Assembly (NCBI RefSeq): GCF_000577335.1 | Contig: NZ_CBYL010000011.1 | Location: 1-64,000, forward strand | Length of the DNA: 64,000 nucleotides | Direction: 5' to 3' | Origin: Faecalispora jeddahensis | GTDB taxonomy: Bacteria; Bacillota; Clostridia; Oscillospirales; Acutalibacteraceae | Position numbers and translations under genes: made by a program | Notes under the pieces: model-generated | Database searches by the model: none | Seen by the model: only the letters and a program-made list of their open reading frames with translations | Told to the model about the DNA's origin: nothing | In this document: positions 49,929 to 55,696 of the stretch, piece after piece | Layout of the letters: every line of letters starts with the position of its first letter | How positions within the stretch are numbered: the first letter of the stretch is position 1

Positions 49929-50339
49929 ATGAATATTGAAGTGCGTTATTATTCAAAATCAGGCAATACAAAGAAAATTGCAAATGCTATCGCTAAACAA
50001 GCAGGGGTATCCGCAAAGTCAATCCATGAGCCAATACAAGGCGAAGTCGATCTATTATTTTTAGGAACAGGCATATATGCTTTTGACATTGACCCGGAAC
50101 TAAAGGGATATATCTCGACCCTAAATCCGGCGAATATCAAAATGGTTGTAGTATTTAGCACAGCGGCTATTGTTCAGTCTGCTTATGAAAAGACAAAAAA
50201 ATATCTTCAAGACCAAGGACTTCATGTATCAGATAAGGAGTATCATTGTCCAGGCCACTATATGATTTTGCGTACAGGCCACCCTAATGCTGAGGATATT
50301 AAAAAAGCCGAACAGTTTACAAGGTCGATACTAGAATAG
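49929..50339 (+). CDS. Flavodoxin-family electron carrier
   Basis: Cytoplasmic protein of 136 residues. The FMN phosphate loop is YYSKSGNTKKIANAI and the second loop region is LFLGTGIYAFDIDPELK. The FLGTG-type stretch and VVVFSTAA third strand fit short-chain flavodoxins. Encoded directly before a radical SAM enzyme, it is a natural reductant for the enzyme's [4Fe-4S] cluster. It uses the cassette promoter; a long palindrome follows its stop. Confidence 0.9.
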   Translation: MNIEVRYYSKSGNTKKIANAIAKQAGVSAKSIHEPIQGEVDLLFLGTGIYAFDIDPELKGYISTLNPANIKMVVVFSTAAIVQSAYEKTKKYLQDQGLHVSDKEYHCPGHYMILRTGHPNAEDIKKAEQFTRSILE

Positions 50340-50356
50340 TTAGCAAGTGCAATAGT

Positions 50357-50411
50357 CTGTTCATCAATGACACTTCGGGCCAAGTAGGCCCGAAGTGTCA
50401 TTGATGAACAG
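50357..50411. repeat. Perfect palindrome with 25-bp arms between flavodoxin and radical SAM genes
   Basis: The arm CTGTTCATCAATGACACTTC plus GGGCC (50357-50381) pairs without mismatch with 50387-50411 across the loop AAGTA. No T-run follows. The core ACTTCGGG...CCCGAAGT also occurs in the hairpin at 48606-48638. It lies immediately before the radical SAM ribosome binding site, so it may lower its expression, end transcription or mark an element boundary. Confidence 0.75.
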
Positions 50412-50426
50412 AAAGGATGTGTGATT

Positions 50427-51512
50427 ATGGATATAAATGTTCACATGGAACGAGGTATTGCAACAATTTTACAAACGGCGGCTCGATTTTATTTAAAAGA
50501 TAAAAATGGGCGGCGCTTCATAACAAAGTTTATTCCCACCATGCAAGCAAGCACAAAGATAAGGAATGACTATGAGCAAGCAGGGGTTCATATCCCGCCC
50601 TTTCTCATTGCAAGCGTCGCTTCACAATGCAACCTGTATTGTACAGGATGTTACGCGAGGGCTGGCGGTATATGCGACACTACAATGGCCAAAATGGAAA
50701 TGAACACCGAGGATTGGAACAGGATTTTTTGTGAAGCGGCCGATTTAGGTATTTCTTTTATTCTGCTTGCTGGCGGCGAACCATTGTTACGCCGAGAGAT
50801 TGTAGAAATGGCCTCAAATTTTACAAACATTGCATTTCCTGTTTTTACAAACGGAACTTTAATTGACGCAGAATACATCAATCTATTTGACCAACGGAGA
50901 AACATAATCCCTATTTTAAGCAGTGAGGGCAACTCCAAAGAAACGGATTTACGGCGCGGACTCGGTATTTCCACGAAGATTGAGAAAGTCATGGAAGAAC
51001 TAAGACAGAGGAATATTCTTTTTGGTACATCTATAACAGTCACAAAGAACAATTTAGATACCGTTATAAGCAGGGAGTATGTTTCCACCTTACAGCAAAA
51101 GGGCTGTGGCATTCTGTTTTATGTGGAGTATGCACCGGTAGAAAAAGGCACTGAAAATCTTGTTCTGTCCAAGAATGACGCTGTTATGTTAGATGAAAAT
51201 ATACATAAGTTGAAATGTGACCTTAAAAATATGAGCTTCATTTCTTTTCCCGGTGATGAAAAATATATGGGTGGATGTTTGGCCGCCGGCCGGGGATTTT
51301 TTCATATTAACCCGTTGGGCAATGCGGAGCCTTGCCCATTCTCCCCATATTCAGAATTGAATCTAAAGACTACTTCAATTATTGAAGTGTTGCAGTCACC
51401 TTTCTTTGAAAAAATACGGCTAATAGGAAAACATGAGGCAGAAAATAAGCAAGGCGGCTGTACTTTGCTTCAACATAAATGGGAAGTAGAGAAGTTGATA
51501 GGAGTACGATAA
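50427..51512 (+). CDS. Radical SAM enzyme with partial SPASM-like C-terminus
   Basis: Enzyme of 361 residues. The N-terminal 55 residues (FITKFIPTMQASTKIR) precede the SAM motif SQCNLYCTGCYARAGG (CxxxCxxC). GGEPLLRREI and SSEGNSKETDLRRG follow the radical SAM barrel. Near the C-terminus MGGCLAAGRGFFHINPLGNA, EPCPFS and GGCTLLQ give Cys residues typical of a shortened SPASM/twitch cluster. Such domains occur in peptide-maturing and heme- or cofactor-modifying enzymes. The substrate is unknown; no precursor peptide gene was found nearby. The ATG 50427 follows GAAAGGA. AT-rich like the rest of the cassette. Confidence 0.9.
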   Translation: MDINVHMERGIATILQTAARFYLKDKNGRRFITKFIPTMQASTKIRNDYEQAGVHIPPFLIASVASQCNLYCTGCYARAGGICDTTMAKMEMNTEDWNRIFCEAADLGISFILLAGGEPLLRREIVEMASNFTNIAFPVFTNGTLIDAEYINLFDQRRNIIPILSSEGNSKETDLRRGLGISTKIEKVMEELRQRNILFGTSITVTKNNLDTVISREYVSTLQQKGCGILFYVEYAPVEKGTENLVLSKNDAVMLDENIHKLKCDLKNMSFISFPGDEKYMGGCLAAGRGFFHINPLGNAEPCPFSPYSELNLKTTSIIEVLQSPFFEKIRLIGKHEAENKQGGCTLLQHKWEVEKLIGVR

Positions 51513-52043
51513 GTTATTGAAATTATGCTACTTTGTCAACAGCCCGGAAATTGACCTGAAGTGGTGCAAGGCATCAAGAGGGTGTTCCTCCTCTTGCACT
51601 CCTCCCACTCACCGTGTGGCAGGGGTTGCCATTCAAAGCAACGGCAATTCGCCGGGTTAGTGTGGGGCACGACTTATGACAATGGGCTTTTGCGCCTTAT
51701 GCTCAGTTCCGTCCGCTATTCCATATTTCCATTGACAACGCCTTTTGCCCTTTCTTCTCTCTGAAAGAAGCCGGGGTACGGGGCTGGCCCCGCAACAACT
51801 GATGGATAACACCAACATAGCGAAGCCGGTTTTGCCGCAGAATGAAGCAGACAGAAACGAGGGGCGGGAATTTGTTCCTGCTCCTCGTTTTCGGCGGCGA
51901 AATGGTACGGCAAAAATCCGGCCTGTCAATGGGGTTAAGGGTGGAGATTTTCCTGCTGTTCTTTGCGGGAAAATATTACCCGGCCCTTGACTGGTCGGAT
52001 AGGCGCAGCAATCTGTTTACCGGCACTCTGACGTTACGATTAG

Positions 52044-52187
52044 GCACTTTTCACTACGGAGCTAACGCCTGCTATAGTGAATGATTTGGTGAGCAAAGTC
52101 TTTGTGGAATCACCGGATAAATCGGATAGGAAACGCAGGCAGAATATTCACATCAGCTATGATTTAGTGGGATTCTGCCAGAACTGA
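52044..52187 (+). pseudogene. C-terminal remnant of a large serine recombinase
   Basis: An open frame of 47 codons after an in-frame TAG reads TELTPAIVNDLVSKVFVESP then DKSDRKRRQNIHISYDLVGF. This matches the C-terminal pattern of large serine recombinases of clostridial mobile elements (ELTP...LV..I.V..PDKS.GKR.Q.I.I.Y..VG). The catalytic and DNA-binding parts are missing. It marks the probable right end of the island and shows the element can no longer move by itself. Confidence 0.7.
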
Positions 52188-52208
52188 ATAACCCGATACA
52201 GGAAGAAA

Positions 52209-52232
52209 TGGCGTAGCTTTTACGCTACGCCA
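52209..52232. terminator. Hairpin after the recombinase remnant
   Basis: TGGCGTAGC pairs perfectly with GCTACGCCA over a 6-base loop, 22 bases after the remnant's stop. No strong T-run follows. Confidence 0.5.
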
Positions 52233-52488
52233 CACTTCCAAGATAATACTGTTTTACGAAGGACAGCCCGAAAGGCGGCTTTTTCGCTGGTTTCTATTGT
52301 TTCTATTATGGTATACTAATCGGATTTTTCATGCCGGTTTTCATGAACACTAATTTTGCATCCATCATCAATTCCAACATCAGCGTTGGCTTTGGGCTGC
52401 ATTTTTCGCAGCCCTGCGTTGCTTTTTAGATGATTTCCCAAGCGATTTTTGTTGTCGCCCGCTGCTGTTCTTTACAAATATATCAGAC

Positions 52489-52719
52489 TTACTGGAGCCT
52501 GTCGTTTTTCGCAGCATTTGCTTCATCCTTGATCTCATGCCGCATGTCGCCGAGAGCCTCTACCCGGCGTTCATTTTTGGCTTTCAGATCCTTCTTCATT
52601 TTCTCGTCGGATGTTTTCTCTATCATTTCGTTGGCGCGGTGGATATTTTCGATGGTCATATCAATGTTATGCTGGATTTTCTCCACATTATCCGCGCGAT
52701 TGTCTGGATTCGGTTTCAT
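52489..52719 (-). CDS. tlp: Tlp small acid-soluble spore protein (internal start within HD-Tlp frame)
   Basis: From ATG 52719 the frame gives 76 residues starting MKPNPDNRADNVEKIQHNID and containing TIENIHRANEMIEK and KAKNERRVEALGDMRHEIKD. This matches Bacillus Tlp (NPDDRSDNVEKLQ, NTIENIEEAE, KNARRE...IQDE), a minor core protein made in the forespore. The start is supported by AGGAGG eight bases upstream. It is the same frame as the larger HD protein, so translation could yield a free Tlp and an HD-Tlp fusion. Confidence 0.8.
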   Translation of the reverse strand: MKPNPDNRADNVEKIQHNIDMTIENIHRANEMIEKTSDEKMKKDLKAKNERRVEALGDMRHEIKDEANAAKNDRLQ

Positions 52720-53343
52720 ATGGTTTCCCTCCTGAATACAATTTGCTTTTTTCAAAAAAGTACGGATATTTTCCTCTTCACGGCGCCGATCGGCCCCTTT
52801 TCTTCCCAGTCTGTCACAAAGGCCCAGCAGGGCGATCTCCCGGATGTCCGTATTCCGCTTCATTCCCTCCACATCAGCAAAGGGCAAACTCTTCACCACA
52901 AACAGGATCTGCATGTGATACCGAACCAGCTGAGTCACCCGCTCAATGAATTCCGTGTCCGCTGTGAAAAAGCTGAGGAACTCCTTTGAGAGCTTCGCGC
53001 CCACTTTGTCGTGGTCATAGGATGTGATTTTACTTTTTCTGCGCGCGGTAGTAGAGGGCTTGCCGATATCGTGCAGCAGCGCGGCCCACATGAAAGCGCG
53101 GGGATCGCTGCTTTTCGCTTTGACCTTTGCAGCCTCGTCCACTACCAACAAAGTATGGTTCCATGCGCTGCCCTCCGGGTGGTACTCGGGGGATTGCGGC
53201 GTGTTCTGCAGCTGCTCAAGCAGGTTGAACGGATACTCGCTGAGGGCGTGGAAATCGGTAAGTTCTGATAAGAAGCGGGACGGCTTTTCATCCAAAAGCA
53301 GATGCTGCTCTATTTCTTCAAAAAATGTGCTGCCTCTTGCCAA
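52489..53343 (-). CDS. HD-domain phosphohydrolase fused in frame to a Tlp spore protein
   Basis: Frame of 284 residues. The first 208 form an HD protein: AWNHTLLVVDE, FMWAALLHDIGKPSTTARR and DHDKVGAKLSKEFL supply the H...HD...H...D set of HDIG enzymes, as in tRNA nucleotidyltransferase HD domains. Residues 209-284 are a complete Tlp small acid-soluble spore protein (see nested entry). The junction codes CIQEGNH, whose codons include AGGAGGGAAACCAT, a strong ribosome binding site for internal tlp initiation. No stop separates the two. The start is TTG 53343 after GGGGTGAT. Both a fusion and free Tlp may be made. Confidence 0.8.
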   Translation of the reverse strand: MARGSTFFEEIEQHLLLDEKPSRFLSELTDFHALSEYPFNLLEQLQNTPQSPEYHPEGSAWNHTLLVVDEAAKVKAKSSDPRAFMWAALLHDIGKPSTTARRKSKITSYDHDKVGAKLSKEFLSFFTADTEFIERVTQLVRYHMQILFVVKSLPFADVEGMKRNTDIREIALLGLCDRLGRKGADRRREEENIRTFLKKANCIQEGNHMKPNPDNRADNVEKIQHNIDMTIENIHRANEMIEKTSDEKMKKDLKAKNERRVEALGDMRHEIKDEANAAKNDRLQ

Positions 53344-53359
53344 ATCATCACCCCGAATT

Positions 53360-53388
53360 TAGTATTTGTTTTCGACCCGGAATAATGC
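53360..53388 (-). promoter_or_regulatory. Possible forespore-type promoter of the HD-tlp gene
   Basis: On the minus strand GCATT (complement of 53384-53388) and AATACTA (complement of 53360-53366) are spaced by 17 bases. This resembles sigma-G/sigma-F sites (GHATR, CATNHTA) in part. A similar CATACTA lies upstream of the second Tlp-like operon. Support is by resemblance only. Confidence 0.35.
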
Positions 53389-53424
53389 GCTATCCACAGC
53401 GAATTCTATGGAAGAGGTGATATC

Positions 53425-53574
53425 ATGGCGAAAGACAGTCAAATCGACCCCAAAGAAATCCGTGAGCAAAAAGCGAAAGGCGGCCAGACAATGGCTCAGA
53501 GCGCCAATGACGGAGAGGGACGCAACCACAAAAAGCAGTCCGCCAACAGACACAAGCCGGGCAATGACAAATAG
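53425..53574 (+). CDS. Small hydrophilic protein, probable spore-associated
   Basis: A 49-residue frame behind GAAGAGGTGATATC. The product, MAKDSQIDPKEIREQKAKGG followed by a Gln/Asn/His/Lys-rich tail ending RHKPGNDK, has no hydrophobic core and resembles small acid-soluble or coat-type spore proteins in composition. No family is recognised. It is divergent from the HD-tlp gene with 81 bases between starts, and convergent with the second Tlp-like operon. Confidence 0.6.
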   Translation: MAKDSQIDPKEIREQKAKGGQTMAQSANDGEGRNHKKQSANRHKPGNDK

Positions 53575-53581
53575 CCACAGA

Positions 53582-53611
53582 AAAGCGGAGGCACCAACGT
53601 GACTCCGCTTT
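53582..53611. terminator. Bidirectional terminator between small gene and Tlp-like operon
   Basis: AAAGCGGAG pairs perfectly with CTCCGCTTT over a 12-base loop, seven bases after the small gene's stop and nine before the end of the convergent Tlp-like gene. Confidence 0.75.
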
Positions 53612-53619
53612 CTCTGTTC

Positions 53620-53862
53620 TTATTTTTCCAGCACCTCTTCAATGTCGCGAATTTCCTTTTCCAGGCCCGCGATTCCGTGCTGGCGCCGTCTATTTTTTTC
53701 TATCAGTTTTTCTTTCTGTGTGTCCGAGGGCGTTTCGGAGAGAATCTCTGAAGATACCTCCATATTATATTTGGTGATGTCGATCTTCTTCTGAAGCTTC
53801 TTGATCTTTTCGCGTCCCTCTTCCTCGTGCATTTCTTTGATGGTACCGGGATCGTTATCCAT
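53620..53862 (-). CDS. Tlp-like protein 2
   Basis: Protein of 80 residues, mostly helical and charged. The segment KKIDITKYNMEVSSEIL, then SDTQKEKLIEKNRRRQHGIA and LEKEIRDIEE parallels Tlp (TxxNMExxxEI, KEKNxRR, EIxDIE). It is more divergent than the 52.5-kb copy. The start ATG overlaps the upstream gene's stop (ATGGATAA) behind AGGAGG, so the two are coupled. A spore role is inferred from similarity. Confidence 0.65.
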   Translation of the reverse strand: MDNDPGTIKEMHEEEGREKIKKLQKKIDITKYNMEVSSEILSETPSDTQKEKLIEKNRRRQHGIAGLEKEIRDIEEVLEK

Positions 53863-54307
53863 TCCCGCCGCCTCCTATCACATTAGGACTTTCGGCATCC
53901 AGCTCCTCCCGGGCCAGTTCCTCTTTCATTTCGCGGATCATCTGAGGAATTGCCTCGGCTCGTCGCTCGTTTTTCTCCTTCAAGTCCTGTGTATTTTTGT
54001 CGTCCGATTTTAATGCCATGATTTCTTCGGCAATTTCCATATTGTGCAGTGTGGATTCGATGGTGTTCTGAATCCGCCGGGCTTTTGTACTGCGGTTTGC
54101 AATCCGTTCCACTACCTGCTGACCGGAAATGCAGTCGTCATACTTTCCTGCAGAAATATCGCGAATCGCTTTTTCCAACGTTTTTTCATAATACGCTTCC
54201 GGTGAAACGCCGCTGTAAGACTGATTTGTAACATATTCGCGGTTTTCCAACTGCGCCAAGCGAGCGTATTCACTTTTTACTTGCTGAATTAATAAATCTC
54301 TGTCCAA
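53855..54307 (-). CDS. Tlp-like protein 3 with extra N-terminal domain
   Basis: Protein of 150 residues. The N-terminal half (about 1-85; LAQLENREYVTNQSYSGVSP, DDCISGQQVVERI) is unrecognised. The C-terminal half (about 88-140) is Tlp-like: RRIQNTIESTLHNMEIAEEI, SDDKNTQDLKEKNERRAEAI. It ends in a GGGGNG tail. The start is TTG 54307 with GGGGGT eight bases upstream. With its neighbour it forms a second Tlp operon in this locus. A -10-like CATACTA (complement of 54340-54346) lies 33 bases upstream. Confidence 0.7.
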   Translation of the reverse strand: MDRDLLIQQVKSEYARLAQLENREYVTNQSYSGVSPEAYYEKTLEKAIRDISAGKYDDCISGQQVVERIANRSTKARRIQNTIESTLHNMEIAEEIMALKSDDKNTQDLKEKNERRAEAIPQMIREMKEELAREELDAESPNVIGGGGNG

Positions 54308-54623
54308 AAGAGATACCCCCTACATCCTCTGTTTTCTGTTAGTATGCGGTCAAAACATGCGGTTTATCGCTGTTCGTATCAGGCATTTTTTGCAAGGAAA
54401 AAATCTCATGCAAAAAATAAAAATCCACCGCTTGCGCCGGTGGATTTTTATTTTGATACTGCTTCCAAACGCGATCAGTTGAAGGAAAACACCATTTATT
54501 TTCTTACTTTTTCCAGGAGAGTGTTTCGCAATCATTCATCTCCTGGAAAAGTCAAGCCTTGTATCTGATAAAAATACCGAGTATAATTATTTTTTGTGTC
54601 ATAAAAACGGAAGGATGAACGTA
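54308..54623. other. Intergenic region with two strong hairpins and no gene
   Basis: Besides the possible Tlp promoter at 54340-54346, the region holds a terminator-like hairpin (54419-54450: AAAAATCCACCG with CGGTGGATTTTT) and an inverted repeat TTTTCCAGGAGA/TCTCCTGGAAAA (about 54509-54551). No coding gene ends here, so the terminator may belong to an unseen small RNA. Confidence 0.5.
54419..54450. terminator. Orphan terminator hairpin
   Basis: AAAAATCCACCG pairs perfectly with CGGTGGATTTTT over a 7-base loop with T-run. There is no gene upstream on the plus strand and it lies upstream of the minus-strand Tlp operon. Confidence 0.7.
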
Positions 54624-55055
54624 ATGGACGAAATCAAGCAAATTTATTTTAGCGATAGTTATTCTGATTTTCTTCGCTATTGCGATCTTCACAGCTATAA
54701 ATGGATGCGCGACCTTGTGAACTGTCGGTTTGAAGAACTGCCGGAGTTAATCCATATTTCCCCCGCATTGCTCAGCCGTATCAAAGCCGTGTATGTTCTT
54801 TATATGAAGAAACACCCGGAGTGTCTTGCCGGCGTAAAGCAGGTAAAAGCCAAAACGGCTTCCTCTATGGAAGATTTAAGAGACCGACTGCTCGTTGTTT
54901 TTCAGCAAAATGCAAATCAGCTGATCCGCATTTCGGATATCACCAAAGCGATTGGCAAGGGTGCAAAGCGCAGTGATATCATCCATGTGTTGGAACACCA
55001 AAAATGGTGCCGGATTGTGGACAACAACACATTTTTTTACGCCCCAACAGATTGA
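54624..55055 (+). CDS. Hypothetical protein
   Basis: Protein of 143 residues, not recognised. An N-terminal helical region (SDFLRYCDLHSYKWMRDLVN, FEELPELIHISPALLSRIKA) looks like a short helix-hairpin unit. A C-terminal winged-helix-like stretch follows (FQQNANQLIRISDITKAIGK, RSDIIHVLEHQKWCRIVDNN), suggesting nucleic-acid binding. The ATG 54624 is nine bases after GGAAGGA; ATG 54615 is less well placed. It stands alone between the Tlp genes and the repeat array. Confidence 0.65.
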   Translation: MDEIKQIYFSDSYSDFLRYCDLHSYKWMRDLVNCRFEELPELIHISPALLSRIKAVYVLYMKKHPECLAGVKQVKAKTASSMEDLRDRLLVVFQQNANQLIRISDITKAIGKGAKRSDIIHVLEHQKWCRIVDNNTFFYAPTD

Positions 55056-55202
55056 ACTGTATGAACAGGAGAGCGCTTTCGCGCTCTTTTTTTATTGCAG
55101 TCTTTTTATCGCTAAGAGGAGCAGAACAGGACAGCTGCTGCTCCAACCATCTGTTGATGATTGAAAACCGGCGATCGGTGCACGGTAGATACGCGTTCGA
55201 AT

Positions 55203-55520
55203 CTGTGCTATAATAACCTCACGGCATAAGCGAAAGCAAAGCTTTCGATGCCTGAGAGAGCATTGAAACATCAGCCTAAAGAAAAAACGCTTAGCAGTAC
55301 TCTCTTTTTACGTCTGCTAGTTTGATGTTATAATAACCTCACGGCATAAGCGAAAGCAGAGCTTTCGATGCCTGAGAGAGCATTGAAACATCAGTCTGAA
55401 GAAAAAAACAGCTTGGAGTATATCCTCTTTTTCATGTCTTCCAGTTTGATGTTATAATAACTTCACGGCATAAGCGAAAGCAGAGCTTTCGATACCTGAG
55501 AGAGCATTGAAACAGGATAA
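55203..55520 (+). repeat. Three tandem promoter-hairpin elements (120- and 124-bp period)
   Basis: TATAAT at 55209, 55329 and 55453, each preceded by TG-N (extended -10), is followed by AAC-TCACGGCAT, AAG, CGAAAGC, a 3-base loop, GCTTTCG and ATGCC (ATACC in copy 3), then TGAGAGAGCATTGAAACA. Transcription would start about seven bases after the -10, right at the hairpin. Between units AACATCA pairs with the next TGATGTT; after copy 3 this becomes AACAGGAT with ATCCTGTT, again paired. A fourth copy lies near 23.3 kb. These are not known riboswitch consensus shapes to me. Confidence 0.75.
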
Positions 55521-55574
55521 GCCTCGTGTAGCTTCAACCATTTTGCAATAACAATGGCTTTGAGATTCCATCCT

Positions 55575-55582
55575 GTTATAAT
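55575..55582 (+). promoter_or_regulatory. Extended -10 upstream of the ABC-F gene
   Basis: TGTTATAAT at 55574-55582 closes the last inverted repeat (AACAGGAT/ATCCTGTT) of the array. It is the nearest promoter to the ABC-F start, about 115 bases away, but lacks the AACCTCACGGCAT hairpin of the other copies. Confidence 0.6.
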
Positions 55583-55696
55583 ATTGAAAAATAGGAAAGC
55601 ATGATGAACCCGTTCCGGGATGCCCGCTGAGAAAGATCATTCCGGGTTATCATCTTGCTGTTATCAATAGAATAGTCAATGAAAAAGGAGCAATCC

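Larger units (their letters stand above)
51513..52488. other. Right flank of the foreign island, mostly degenerate
   Basis: About 975 bases without an intact gene. Short frames at 51561-52084 lack ribosome binding sites and families, and their composition resembles decayed mobile-element DNA. The only interpretable part is the recombinase end at 52044-52187, followed by a hairpin (52209-52232). The last 250 bases lead into the spore locus with no feature seen. Confidence 0.55.
55056..55696. other. Intergenic region with promoter-hairpin array and ABC-F leader
   Basis: No gene is credible here. The region holds a short GAGAGCGCTTTCGCGCTCT hairpin with T-run after the hypothetical gene (about 55068-55093), the three-copy array (55203-55520), a fourth extended -10 (55575-55582) and the ABC-F leader. 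In that leader AACCCGTTCCGGGA can pair with TTCCGGGTT, as in attenuated ABC-F genes. Confidence 0.6.

Noticed and set aside
51561-52084. Short frames in the right flank of the island
   Set aside because: They lack ribosome binding sites, overlap each other on both strands and show no coherent protein pattern. Treated as decayed element DNA.
48191-52300. tRNA-Leu as attachment site of the island
   Set aside because: I looked for a copy of the tRNA 3' end near the right edge (52190-52480) and found none. Large serine recombinases also rarely use tRNA genes.
55203-55520. CRISPR array
   Set aside because: The three repeats are about 70 bp of conserved sequence with 120-bp period, contain promoter elements, and have no short regular spacers or cas genes nearby.
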